DNA of 64,000 nucleotides. It comes from Hydractinia symbiolongicarpus. Its lineage: Eukaryota; Cnidaria; Hydrozoa; Anthoathecata; Hydractiniidae. Below, piece by piece: positions 47,128 to 58,991 of this stretch. The stretch's first letter is position 1. The number at the start of each line of letters is the position of its first letter. The notes beneath the pieces were generated by a model. That model ran no database searches, was not told where the DNA came from, and was given only the letters and a program-made list of their open reading frames with translations. The stretch is from the NCBI RefSeq assembly GCF_029227915.1, contig NC_079887.1:15747650-15811649 (forward strand), given 5' to 3'. The position numbers were made by a program, and so were the translations under genes.

Positions 47128-49454
47128 GAAAGACACCGTTATTCTTCAAATAATCAAATCAAAGTGTCAAAATTGTGACAAAAAGCTTATGACAAAAGCG
47201 TCACACAAATTATAATTAAGTTCAATTCATGTCATGCGATAAAATTAGCAAACCTGAAATCGACGTCATTGCTAAAAACCGTTATTTGTTTATGTGTCTG
47301 CCTAAGTAGTGGTGCCCATATAAAAACATTTATGAAGGGAAAAAGCGGTAACCAAGGCATTGTTATTTGCTACTGATAATTAAAAGCAAGTGTTACATAA
47401 CCAAGTCAATACGACCGCCTGTTGTGGACAGTTTTAATCATTTAAAATTACAAAAGCTGTTCAAAACAGTTGAACGTTAATGGAAACCAGGCGAATAGAT
47501 TTTATTTACATTTCGTGTGTCACTGTGAAAGTATATAATGCATACAAGATGTGAGAATGGGTACTATTTTTACTCTTTCTCTTAGCGCGGTAAAGAGTCA
47601 CATTAAATACTATTTTTCGTGGAGTTTTCTGTTGTTGTTTTAAATCGGTCGAATTTTTTTGTTTCATAAAAACTATGCCTAAAAGAACGATGCTTAAATA
47701 ATTTACAAAAGAAAAAAATGGTGAGAAACTTTATTAACATATTTTTGTTTTTTATAACAGCTGGGATATTTATAAGGATGTGCAAAAATACATGGGGTTC
47801 CCATTCTTAGAACAAAGTAGATAAAAAAATATCGCATTTGTTATTTGGTGTGTCGTAGCGTGATTTACTTCTTGCACGTAGACAGAATGGCTAGTTTTAT
47901 AGCTAACACGCTGTTAACGCATAAGATACCACAAATTACCGTGTAAAATAACCATTTGCACCTAAGAAGATTTCGGATTAGGAGGAACACAACAGGTGGA
48001 CATAAAAGTAACTTCTCAAGCTCTTGATCAATTTCCAAAAGGTTTTGCCTGGCATCTTTCCACCTAGTTCTAAATTTTTAACTAGAAAAGGTCTCACTTA
48101 ATATTTTGTGAGATTTAGCAAGCTACCTTACTTATGTTGAAATCCGCACAAAGCATGTGTGCGAAACTAAAACCGGCAAGAACTTAGAGGTGTGAGAAAA
48201 ATGTTAATAGAAAAAACAGACGAAATATACGGGTCATACATGTTTTTATTACCTCAAAAAACAACACTGTTAGGCTAACATGTCAAATTTAAGAATGCTG
48301 TAATTTTTTAGAAAATATAGCAATGTGTCCCTGCGTCTCTCGTTCACTCTATTTTTACTACCATCACATTGTTAATGTATTATCTTAGGATTTTTACTGT
48401 TATTAGTACAAGTTAATGAACATACCAAAATTTTTAAAAAATGATTCTAAACCGGTTAGTTTATTTGTTATTTTGGTGTCACCAATATCTTTTCTTTCCT
48501 TCAAACTAATTTAATATGTGTACTTGAAAGTCTTACCTTATTGGTAAAAAAAGTCGGCAAAAGATTTAGTCACTTTTTGCCGACTAATTTCCAGTTCCAA
48601 AATGACCACTAAAGTTTAAATTTTCAATGCTTTTTTTTGCAATAAAAACTTTAACAAGGGGGTAATGAAAACTATATAAATCAAACAATTTCAATGTTTT
48701 CTTTCTTTTTTATTTGAAGATTTTCTCTACTTTGGTCTTCAACTTTTGCTTCGTTCTTTTCTTCTCGGATCTTCCACTACAAGGCTGTTTTTGCGTTCTC
48801 TTTATAAATATTATGGTTTGAAAGCTTCTCATCTAAAATAGCCAAACTTTTCCTGACCTCCAGTATTTTCGGAGACGCCGATAAATCGTTTTTAACATCG
48901 TATGAATTTTTATAAAAACACATGTTAAACAAAATGTTAAAACAATTTTCATGACTGAAATAGAAGGTTTAAATGACATGTATACTGTTTTGTGTCAAAA
49001 GCTTGTTCCACCCCAGAAATTGGATATTGTGCTTTTAAAGTGCAGTGTTGGTTTTCGTTTGGCATCCGATTATGAGGCCCTGTTGAATGGCAACGGATTC
49101 ACCATTCTCTATTAGTTACATGAAAATAAAGTCTTTTTAAATTGGATGACCCTTACACAAGTTCGTATCCGCTTTAGAAAGAAAAATAATTAAATAAGTT
49201 GTAAACTGTCTTCCTTAATAAATTCAAACAGGTTAATTTAACATCCTCCCATGTTTGTTGGTAGCTAAATCATCGAAGTATATAAGAAATTGTCAAGTCA
49301 AGCGTGTGTTTTGTGATTGTATATAATATTTTTGATATTTTATTTATTCTTAGAGAATAAATATGACACATGTAGCTAAATATCACACGAATAATTCGGC
49401 AGATCAAATCTCGTTAAAATAAAATTGTTCACTTCGTTGAGAAGTTGTGTTAGC
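47128..49454. other. upstream of the CRAL-TRIO gene, nothing else recognised
   Basis: No gene or repeat with boundaries was found. The promoter and 5'UTR of the gene at 49455 should lie at its right end. Confidence 0.45.
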
Positions 49455-51085
49455 ATGTGTGAAAGTCCTGACTGTATCGAGTTGTGTTTCAAGCAAGCAC
49501 AACTTGAAGTGAACGAACAAATTGATACGCGTTTGCTAGACGTCGAAGCATTACGTGATAGACTGAAACTTCGGCCCGATATTTTACTGACACGAGACGA
49601 TGACGAATTTCTCATACGATTCCTTCGCTCGCGAAAATACGATAAAGACAAAGCTTTCGAGTTGTTGTTGAATTACAACCAATTCAGAAGGAAACACTTA
49701 TCATTCTTTAAATCTCTAAAAGCCTCTTGTTTACGACCGGTATTTGATGATGGTCTGCCCATGGTATCTCCTGTGAGAGATCATTACGGTCGGAGCCTAA
49801 TTTTTTTATTCGCTGGAAACTGGAACACAAAGTTATACACATTTGAAGACATTCTACGATCTTTACTTTTAACTGTGGAATATTTAATCGAGAGTGAGCG
49901 TACCCAGTTGTTCGGAATTGTATTAGTTATTGATTTCACTGGATGGAAGTTAGGCGATATGCAACAGTGTAACAAACAGCATTTGATAGACGCTGTGAGG
50001 GTATTTCAAGATTGTTTTCCGGCTCGGTTTAAAGGCATACATTTCGTGAATCAGCCGTGGTATGTGCGTGTGATGATGACGTTGATAAAACCGATTATAA
50101 AAGAAAAGCTTGTCAGCAGGGTAGGTGGCTGTAGAAATTATTCACAAATATTGTAAAACATTGAGGGTTGACTTGTTCGTAAAATAAATTAAACCTAGAG
50201 CCTTCATTTAACAAAATGATGATTTTTTTTTTACCTAAACGTCGTTTAAGGCTAAAATTAGTCAAACAATCTGCTTTGTTGTCGACATTTGGAACGGTAA
50301 ACAAAAAAGAATTGGATTTTTTTGGTCAAATTTCACGGCATTGCACAATTCTCTTGCCACTTCATGTAAATGATAACTGTAATCAAGAGTAATCTATCAA
50401 ATCGCAGCGACTGACCTTTTACTGTCGTTTAAAAAAAAGACCCAATCACAGGGGAAGGTTATACCTGGCTAAAAAAAACGCTCAAATTTTAAAAATAAGA
50501 CGAGAAAATGTGAAAACGTGTTTTAATACTCACTCTGAGCCCACTTCACTGGCATAATTTTACTTGAACTTAAGCTGCATTGATAAGTAGTGTTACCTTT
50601 GAAAAAGATTTCGTTGCTAGTAACTTGAAATCTAAACAACTAATCCAATTTGTCTGTTAACTAATGATTTAAAAAAGAAGACATAAAAAAGAAGAAGAGC
50701 GGAACAAAAAGTTGTTGAAAAAATCGTTAAAAGCACCAGTTGTCTCCAAATAACTCGATTCCGGGGTATTGTCAAAAGGTTGAGCAAGATTTGAAGCCTT
50801 AAAATCCGATTTGACATATTGTCCAGTTCTTCTGCTTGAAAACTTTTATTGCATAGTTGCTTAAATCCTAACTGTCCTGTAACTTACCTTTAGATGTACT
50901 TTCATGGCAAGAATATAATGGAACTTCAACGATACATTCATCCAGATGCTCTGCCAAGAGAGTTAGGAGGCGATCTGACTGTACCTGATAAATCGTGGTT
51001 GTATAATGCATTGCATGAAAGAGAACTTTTACAAGAGAAAATACAGAGAAAAAAATCAAAAAGGCATAAAAATTTTAAATATTAA
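49455..51085 (+). CDS. CRAL-TRIO / SEC14-domain lipid-transfer protein (clavesin/TTPA/RLBP1-like)
   Basis: Two exons, 49455-50120 and 50894-51085, join at AGG|GTAGGT and TTTAG|ATG in phase 0 and give 285 residues. The frame opens 30 bases earlier at a TTG; the first ATG (MCESPDC) is the better start. Residues ~25-90 form the CRAL-TRIO N domain (DDDEFLIRFLRSRKYDKDKA). Residues ~105-255 form the SEC14 lobe, with VIDFTGWKL, FPARFKGIHFVNQPWY and, across the intron, the YFHG...YIHPDALPRELGG lid/end motif. Family knowledge: such proteins carry hydrophobic ligands (retinoids, tocopherol, phosphoinositides) in the cytosol between membranes. Length is slightly under the usual 300-350, with a Lys-rich C-terminus instead of an extended tail. 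The ligand cannot be read from the sequence. Confidence 0.93.
50215..50315 (+). repeat. solitary relative of the 24530-24965 repeat, in the CRAL-TRIO intron
   Basis: The order ttacctaaacg(t)cgttta-aggc, then tcgacatttgg and cggtaaacaaaaaag follows the 125-bp unit near 24.5-25.0 kb, with many substitutions. It lies inside the intron 50121-50893. Confidence 0.5.
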
Positions 51086-53035
51086 TAACCATTTTGTTTA
51101 AATATTTATATTTTATTTATTTATATGTAATATATAATCATGCAGGTTTATAATTTGGTCTTAGGCTTTTCCGTGATGTTAAATTACTGTGACGCTTAAT
51201 AGAGAGCGTTCATATTCTCGGGTATACGTGCACGCTCCAAACGACACTTGAGTAAAAACCTGGTTTGTTTTCTTTGCTCGCAAACTTTTGAAAAAAGCAT
51301 CAAAAAGATCAAAAAGGTAAAATATAAATTGGAATCTCTTAAGTCCGTTAAAAATTATGAAAATCACTGAATTTTAACCCCTAAAACGATATGTTTCAGA
51401 AATATTTTGCAAAAAATTTAGACAGGGGGTTTTAACCCTGACCGAATAGGTTACCATGTTTATCTAGCTACTAATCTATTTTATGCACCTTTGTCAGCAA
51501 ACTGTCATCATTCTGCACAGATACAGGTTCATATCAAATCTCGGAAGCATTTAAGCGTTGTAAAAATATCTTGCATATCCGAATGTACAGCCTGCAAATA
51601 TAAGGGCAAAAGTGATTTCGGTTAGTTAATTATTGTCGCACCAGGAGTTGGTTTTCGCTTAATAAACAGTAACACCATCAGTTTCATCAGTTGATTTGTT
51701 CAGAAAGATTCAACGCAAGAGTCTGTCAATTTACCGTTTTTAGGTTTTTGTCAGTATCAATGGCAAAAATATCCAGGAAGTAACTACACATAGCCCGGAA
51801 AAATGGATACTTTAATTATAAATTATTATAGGGTTACTTTTGTGAACTAGTCGGCTTAGTCCCTTTAACAGTAGTTCTTTGAAAGCTAGTGCAACCACTT
51901 AAAAGAATATTAGGTGAGGAAGCCTTCAGCTGAATTTATAATATGCCATCATGCACCACAAATATGTTTTTCATAATCTGAGTTTTCACAACGCTTAAAA
52001 TGGTTAAAACGCCAGGCAACTTAGATTTAACGCACAAGATGTTTTCCGTTTTTAATTTTCAATTAGCAAATATTACAGTAAAAAATGAAGTGAGAGGACA
52101 TGGTACAAACATGCAACTTCTACTTTGACTTTTTAGAATTTTTATTGTCTCTATTGTTTAACTTCTTTTTCCGGATTTTGTCATTTTGAGTTTTTCTGGC
52201 ACGGTGAAAATTTCCTAATGAATTCTCACAAGTAACTCTCGAACACACAATGCTCAAACAATTAAATTTTGTGCCATTATGACGTGTCTGTACAGGATTT
52301 CAAATGACAATTACACAATATAATGACGCCACACTTCGGTTAACAAATATACTGTTTACATGTTTGAAACTACGCGATCATTTTCATCCGTTGTTGTTGC
52401 AAAACATCGAGCAAAGAACAAATCATAAAAACTATCAATGCTGAATTTTCTCTGAATAAGGTGCTTTTCGAGTTCATAGAATCATTTGAATGATCATATG
52501 TGCTAAACATTGCAAAAATATAAAGTAACCTAAGAATTACTTAAACAAATTGCAACTCAAACGAGCTTCAATCCCCGCGCATGTTCAAGTTATAGAAAGT
52601 TGACTGTATTCTATCTTTTCTATTTATATTTCCTATGTCATAGCTCCTTTTTAAAAAAATAGAAATCAGTTAGCTTTAAAAGTGCGGGCAATTCTCAATG
52701 ATGACTGTTTTCTTACTGTGAAGAATGGTATTTAAGGAAACTCAACTTAATCAATGTATGTTTGAAAATTTAAAAAGTGTAATGTGGAAAGTGTAAAGCG
52801 GAATGCGAAAAGAAGAACAAGACAAGCAAGAAAAAATGCCAGACTGTTAAATTTTCCATAGAAGTGTACAATTTATTGTCTCATGTTTAAGAAGAGAATG
52901 TATTCACGTCTAGTTGTACAAGTTCCACCGCAGGTGCCACTGACACGCTATAGTAACATTGTTTTCTTTATTACTTCAATATAAAATAAATAATTGTTCA
53001 TGTGAAACACAATAATATCTTTCTGATTCAATACT
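51086..53035. other. intergenic between two convergent genes
   Basis: It holds the 3' ends of the CRAL-TRIO gene (plus) and the VEGF-like gene (minus). An AATAAA on the minus strand at 52972-52967 is a fair polyadenylation signal for the latter, about 65 bp past its stop. No further gene is seen. Confidence 0.55.
52967..52972 (-). promoter_or_regulatory. candidate polyadenylation signal AATAAA
   Basis: The hexamer is on the minus strand 64 bases after the stop codon of the VEGF-like gene (53038-53036). Position is reasonable, but such hexamers are frequent in AT-rich DNA. Confidence 0.4.
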
Positions 53036-54677
53036 TTATAGGTGAACGCCATTATCTTTTAAAGCATTGTAAGAGATTGTATTTTCACCATTGATAATTT
53101 TCGAATGTTTTGTTCGTTGGTGATGTTCGACTGCTTTTCGAACAGTCAGAATGATAATGCAGATTGTGAGAAATTCACCAATCATAATGAGTATGAGTTG
53201 AGTTGCGGTAATATTATGAGTGTCTAATGCTTTGTTTGATTCATCTTTACCTATAAAAATAAATGAATGAATGAATAAATATGTATGATGGCACCAAATG
53301 AAACAATATGACTTAAACTAGGTATATCTAAATGCCGTTTACGGCCGATTAAAAGCTGATTAAAATACTTAAAGAACCGTTTTTTTTTTCATGCAAAAAT
53401 GTTCAAAATGTTGAAGAATTTAACGAGTGCATGGGGCAAAATGTTGAAGAATTTAACGAGTGCATGGGGCACATGATCGGCCATCGTCAGGACTATGAAA
53501 AAAAATAATCATAGATTTACTTACTTTTAATGTTGTTGTTAAAAGCACAAGTGCATATGCATTTACAACGACTTTCATCCCAGCTGAAAAAAATGAATGC
53601 GTATATGCAGTATGAGATTTAGTGCTTCAATAACATTTTAATGTTTTCATAACTGTTTGAGTATTTTGAAACGTGAGTTAACAAGTGAAGACAAGGCATT
53701 TTGTAATTCAGTTTAGGTATTGTGGTATGCCTACACATTCGTAAAAAGTCTGATCAATTCAGTTTTCGAGCCAATCTGTAATGAATTTTTGTGTTAAACT
53801 TAATCATTTACTTGTTTAGTGTTCTTGTTCCCGAACGCAAATAGGCCTTAAACTCGCAATTGGTTCTTCTGTCTGCATTTTTCGTCTTTGTTTATAGTGT
53901 GCTAAGTGTTCTTTTGTTTTTGTCCCTTGGGTGTAGTGTATCCTCATCAGTCTGTAAAGTATCAGTGTATGTACTGATACTTTACACAAAATGAGTTTTG
54001 TGTTTAGTGAGTGTAAGTTTTTCTTTTTGTTTTATTTCTTGTGTGTAATGTATTTTCCGTTGGGCATCAGGCTTTGTGGATTTGCTATTGTTCTATGTTA
54101 TTATATACAAATTTGATTTCTGTTAGTTTCAGAGCAAGTTTGTAGCTTAGTTTTTGTTTTTGTTTTTGTTCGTAGCGTCGGGAAATGTGAAAGAAATGCG
54201 AAACAGTTAATGTTCACCACTTTATTTTAGTAGAAGCCCACCTCTCACTCACTACTGTTAAGTTGCGGTAACAGTTCTGAAATAATAGTTCAATACTGCA
54301 AACTAATACTAGGCCTCTACCTTATCAAACGTTTTCATATAGGACATGGGAGTGCGCAAAAGAAAAAGAAAAACACACTTACATAAATCCTTGTTCGCAG
54401 ACTGGTTTCGCTTTTCTTCTTCCACAATTCCCACAGACACACACTTCTTCACATTCTAAGTGATTCTCCAGTTTGACAATGCGTTGGACACCACCAAAGT
54501 CCATCACTTTTGTGTCGATCATCTTGGTTTTCTTCGCTTGACAGTGATTCATATGCGGGTTGTTTATCCCACCCTGGCATCTATTTAATTCCACATAGGG
54601 TGGCCAAAAATAATCTCCATTGCCACATGTTGGTACCAGGGACTTTCTTGGTTTGCATTCGTAATATGCAATACAAC
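53036..54677 (-). CDS. PDGF/VEGF-domain protein with C-terminal transmembrane helix (5' exons unresolved)
   Basis: Three exons splice in frame: 54677-54383, 53583-53525 and 53250-53036 (stop TAA). The first codes a PDGF/VEGF-like cystine-knot region, with ECKPRKSLVPTCG, YFWPPYVELNRCQGGI, NHC and LECEEVCVC. Next, a 59-bp exon codes WDESRCKCICTC, the CxCxC motif seen after the knot in VEGF-C/D-type and some invertebrate VEGFs. The last exon codes a linker, a hydrophobic segment (LILIMIGEFLTICIIILTV) and a basic tail of about 35 residues (RKAVEHHQRTKHSK...), as expected for a type I membrane anchor. Donors are GTAAGT in both introns; acceptors are TTTAG, TTTTCAG and TTTTATAG. The 5' end, including the signal peptide, is not in exon 54677-54383, which enters in phase 1. 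A possible upstream exon ends at 56184. The family call is firm from motif order; receptor and role are not known. Confidence 0.85.
53405..53470 (+). repeat. 33-bp tandem duplication in an intron of the VEGF-like gene
   Basis: The 33-base segment aaaatgttgaag...catggggc occurs twice in a row without change, 53405-53437 and 53438-53470. It lies between the CxCxC exon and the transmembrane exon. Confidence 0.9.
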
Positions 54678-54689
54678 CTAAATAAAACA

Positions 54690-56910
54690 TAACGGGGTGT
54701 TCAAAAAGAAAGATACTCCTAGATATTTACTGTTGTTTTTATTTTAACATACTGCTTGTGGTGGTGCAATGCTTGTGGTGGCATTACACGTTAACTTTTT
54801 TAACCTACACGTGCATCAGCTCATGATTCACCTTGATGCAAATCTAATCAGTTTATTTTACTCACGAACAAAGTACGGAGCAATGGTGACAAATAATACT
54901 GTTTTTCACCCTCTCCTAAATCTCTGCAAAGTGTACAAGTAGTACCTCATGATGGAGAACATCTTTTTCCAGAATCTTTAAAAATTGTCGTTGGTACCCT
55001 CTGGGCAGTAACAACCCTTAACAAAACACGAGGCAACGACAAAGTTTCAGAGCGTGTGACTGTTCACAGTGGTTTATTTTTGGAGCTAAGTAATTACAAT
55101 TGTAAATTAGGTGGGTCATTTTAATTGCAAAATAAAATTGCCCATTCGCCAAATGATAATGGCATATGAAAGAAGGCTTTAAAAGCAACTAACTGCTTTA
55201 AAGGAAAAGAAAAGGTTTCAAAACTAACAAGCGACAATTACCAAAGTATCTTCAGTGTGTATCAGAATGAATAGAAAATTGAAAATGTATATATGTCCAA
55301 AGCTCCCTCTAAATCTAGCATCAATATTGCGAAATAAATGGATTAGTTGTTAAGAAATTTCTTTTATGAAAAATAAATGCAATATAATAATTATGTAATT
55401 TGGTGTCCACGGTATCACCAAGTCGTTAGTATTAAGTTGATATAGTCAGCATGAGCGCAGCAAGTAGTTTCAAATCTGGGAGGTCTTGCTGCCTATCGAT
55501 ATTATTGATAATTCCAGTTGATAATTTCTGCTGTTGTTTTCGTTGTTGTTGTTGTTGTTATTAGTATTGTCTTAGTTTCTAATCTAGTCTTACCATCAAC
55601 AGCCGGCTTAAACAACTGCTTATTTAATATAGTAATAACAGTAGTAAATTATCAACTCCATACTACATTTTTAAAAGGTCTGAACTTGCGTCTTAGAAAA
55701 ACTAATTTTGCAACGCTCCCGCACTGTTTCTGCCTTTCCTTATAAGACAATAGCAAATAGACAAAATACGTCTGACAATTACTATGAAACATTAACTTAA
55801 GGTAAAAACTTCGTTACATACAAGAAATCTTCTAATATCACAGTAAGCGTCCTAAATTTTTTGATGGAAATATAGAAATTTGAATAAATAAGAATTGCTC
55901 GTCGAATATAAAAAAAATATACTTTTTAATCGAACTATTCGCTGACCTGTGCAAAAATCTACGTGTTTGCCATCGTACAAATTCTGGTCCTCAAAATATA
56001 CACCGTACATATCCGGTGTACCACTATTTCCCGTACATATCCGGCGTACCACTATTTCCCCGTACATATCCGGCGTACCACTATTTCGTGCATCCTTAGC
56101 ACAAAGTAAGGATTCCGCTATCATTTTGAACATATAGAGGATGGATATTTTTAATATAGAGACTAGAGAAACAAAAAACTTACGTCTCACATTCCAAAAG
56201 AAAGTAACAATAAATATTTGCATCGGGTTATACATTACGAGGTTTCTTCGTTTCTTCCTGCAGTCTACAATACAAAACAGAGGCAACAATAAAATGGCGT
56301 CACAGCTATTCTTGTTTCTGCAATGCAACCAAGAGGTGTATTTGATGGTCCTTTAGAGAAGTAATGATTTCGTGAAATGAAATGTAATGATATCGTAGGC
56401 AACATAATATCGCTGTCCTTCAAAAAGAAAATATGCTTAATTCTGTAATTAAAAGTTAATTAACACATAGAACATCAATTATTGCAGTGTGGCAACCAAC
56501 AACAAATATTTTCTGTAGCCAAGGAAATAACGACTGGATATGTTTTGCAAAACAACCGTTTGGGTTCTTTGGACAACACTGTCTAAGTTGAGAACGAGTG
56601 TGAGGATTTTTTTTGTAATAATGAAGTATCAATACCCTGTGATGCTTTTTTTAGCGTGTTTTTAGGACGTGCAAATTTAAAGTTTTTGTTGGATGCTAAA
56701 AGCATGCTGAACTCAAGGTTAAAAATAAGGTTAATAGAGATATTCGCCTAAAAAAACGTTAACAGAAACCTTTTATTGAGTAGATAGAAGAAGTCATGCA
56801 ACTGCATCTAGAGACATACAAAAATAACATTTCGAATGTACGCATCTGGACTATTTCCTTTTATCTTTGTTACTAAATAAAAGAAAGAACTAACACAACC
56901 AAAGTACCAG
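54690..56910. other. probable long 5' intron(s) and upstream region of the VEGF-like gene
   Basis: If the VEGF-like gene starts further right, this is intronic. On the minus strand a frame reading MYNPMQIFIVTFFWNVR meets a GTAAGT donor at 56183 in phase 1, compatible with the acceptor at 54678. Its hydrophobic core is short for a signal peptide, so the call is tentative. A second phase-1 donor (GATG|GTAAGA) lies at about 55594. A short tandem repeat lies at 56003-56088. Confidence 0.35.
56003..56088 (+). repeat. 28/29-bp tandem repeat (3 copies) with GTACATATCCGG core
   Basis: Three copies of cgtacatatccgg(c/t)gtaccactattt lie side by side. Each contains a GTAC...GTAC half-palindrome. The first copy differs by a C-to-T change. 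Confidence 0.85.
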
Positions 56911-57030
56911 TGTCATCGAAATTTTTAACTCCCCTAAGTAATGGCTCCCCAGTCATAATAAACTAGTTTATAATGACCCCCCCTTCAGTTAAGTTAATAA
57001 TAACTACCCAGCATAATAAACTAGTGAATT

Positions 57031-57315
57031 TTACCCCCTAGAGTCAACTAGGAAAGTATTTCCTAGATTCCTCATGTCAGCGATATCGAACACTGCTTCC
57101 ATTGGTGAATTACCATCAAGGATCAAGGCGACAGCGAAGACTCCACAATTGAATCCATCCTGTTGATTTTGCACGCATAGAAATGTTGGGGCGACATTTT
57201 TAAATTCACCAACTACATACTTATACAATAAATAGATGGATTTCTCAGAAACACAATTCAAAGTCGATTTTAAACTATCGCAAATCTTAATGCGACTACT
57301 TGAACAAAAGCTCAA
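57031..57315 (-). pseudogene. Ulp1/C48-type protease C-terminal fragment
   Basis: The frame contains NQQDGFNCGVFAVALILDG, the Gln/Asp-...-Cys-Gly active-site block of SUMO-protease-like (C48) enzymes, with the nucleophile Cys intact. The catalytic His segment that should precede it is not clear in the 45 codons upstream. Ulp1-like domains are known passengers at the C-terminal side of Ginger transposases. Confidence 0.7.
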
Positions 57316-57888
57316 AAATCAATGCGAACCTTCGTCGTGTAACAGTTGAATGGTATTTTGAGTATTCAAAACATATTGATAGTTATCTTCTTCGCCAAGT
57401 GTTTCGCCTATAAATTTCGGCGCGGCATCCATCAGACGGTCATTCAACCAATCACTTTTAGAGTTAAGGATTTCTCTATCTTCAATTTTGAGAAAATATT
57501 GATCATTTTAATCCAAAACTTTTCTTGACTCTCCTCCTCGATATCTTACGACTCAATTGGTTGATAATCTTTGATTGTGATAGGTTAGCTACTTATATTT
57601 TTCCATAGTAGGGCTTCCGAACCTGAAACACAGAATTACTTTCGGCTCTAGTAAAAGTAAAGATGACTTCCACTTTTTACTGTTCACTATGTATTCAATT
57701 TTCTTTAATACCCCAAAATGCGCTCTGAATAATTTTGTAAGCTTTCGGGTGCTTATTTTGACTTTTCTATTATATCTCTTTATATTTCTTTGAAACAATG
57801 GCATGTCAAAGAAATTTGATCGAACGATGTAAGATTTTGTGGAAGCTTGTACAAGGATTATCTCTACGATTTCATCGGGTAACTGATT

Positions 57889-58260
57889 TCATCTGTTTGG
57901 CAGATTTTCGTCATCGTAAAACAGGGGCAGTTTTTGTTCATCGTCTTGGGTCGACGATGGTTCGGGCGCATCATCGTGATGGGACGGTAATGGTCCGAGC
58001 TCAACACCATGGGGCAGTGATGGTTCAGGTACATCGTCATGGGGCAGTAATGGTTCAGGGTCATCGTTATGTGGTGGCAACGGTTCGGGCTCATTATCAT
58101 GGGGTGATGTTTCAGCTTCATCGTCAGACTGATTCAATGAATCAAGACATAATTTAAGGAGGCAAGCATTGTACTTTTTAGCTCGTACACGACCACGCTC
58201 ATTTTTCAACGCGCACAAACCAGTCTTAGAAATGCTCTCCGATGTATATGTCCCAACCAT
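57889..58260 (-). pseudogene. acidic HDD-PEP-LPP repeat linker of the Ginger-like element
   Basis: Four or more imperfect 10-11-residue repeats (PLPPHNDDPEPLLPHDDVPE and similar) follow a short basic stretch (NERGRVRAKKYNACLL). The matching block in copy A has about three repeats. Read on the plus strand the same DNA gives a meaningless Val/His-rich frame. Confidence 0.6.
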
Positions 58261-58700
58261 TTGAATGTAACCTTTCCTCCTTTTCTATCAAGTCTCTTCT
58301 GGTTTTGGAGTCAAATTTATCTTTGTTTTTTAATGTGGTTCCCAACAAATGGCGACGGCTGTAGTTCTTTTGCGCTGCTGTGATATTTTTGCTTACTTCG
58401 TCGTTGGTATCTTGTCTTAATTCCAACGTCGATAACAGGATAGTTTCGAACTCTTCCAAGTCAAACGGATAATCCGAATTTGACAAGTCTGAATCTAAAT
58501 CGTACTTTAAATCGATGGGTAGAATTGGATGCCTAATATACATCAATAAGAACGGAATGAATTTGATTGAAAAGTGTTTACTCACTTTGGTGCGAACAAA
58601 GCACTTTCGATTACATAAGGCCATTCATCTGCCCGTTCGTTTAAAACTTCCACCAACGAGTCCTTGATGGTTCTATTGTGTCGTTCAACGAGACCATTTG
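58226..58700 (-). pseudogene. integrase (rve) C-terminal half of the Ginger-like element
   Basis: The minus strand reads SNGLVERHNRTIKDSLVEVL, then DEWPYVIESALFA, and after a frameshift near 58590 SIKFIPFLLMYIRHPILPID. This order (NG..ER.N...K..L, W......A..A.N, TPF.L..GR.P.LP) is the end of the catalytic core and C-terminal part of Gypsy/Ginger-type integrases; the Glu of NGLVER is the third catalytic acid. The first two acidic residues lie in the deleted part. Confidence 0.75.
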
Positions 58701-58991
58701 ACTATTTTGCTCATAACCACCGAACCACTCACGTAAATCAAAGCAAAACAAAACATTCGAATATATTAGGAATACTGTGATGACTTCAAAATATTTAAGG
58801 GAAGTTTTCAATAACCAGTTTATTTTAACTCCCCTTTGCCTTTGAACTTCTCTTTGAAAAATAAGGGGAGTGTTTATTAACTAGGGGAGTCATTTTTTAC
58901 TAGGTTATTTCTACTCTACGGGGGTTAATATTCTGTAGTTTATTTGACCCCGAAAGTCAACTTTCACAGGGAGTTAAGATAATCTGCTACA

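Larger units (their letters stand above)
56911..58991 (-). mobile_element. Ginger-like DNA transposon, copy B (decayed, ends preserved)
   Basis: The left end is TGTCATCGAAATTTTTAACTCC. The right end in reverse complement is TGTAGCAGATTATCTTAACTCC. Both are 22 bases from TGT to the shared AACTCC and both fit the TGTNR start known for Ginger elements. The flanks are CCAG (56907-56910) and CCGG (58992-58995), a 4-bp duplication with one change. On the minus strand the interior codes the C-terminal part of a retroviral-type integrase (about 58700-58226), an acidic Pro-rich repeat linker and a Ulp1-type cysteine protease end (57315-57031). The integrase N-terminal half, including the first catalytic Asp, is deleted and frames are broken. 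Copy A is at 9745-11409. Confidence 0.8.

Noticed and set aside
49425-49454. Earlier start for the CRAL-TRIO gene
   Set aside because: The codon at 49425 is TTG; the first ATG in frame is at 49455.
57798-58157. Plus-strand Val/His-rich frame (VMVRAHHHGAVM-type)
   Set aside because: It is the opposite strand of the acidic HDD-PEP linker of the Ginger-like element.
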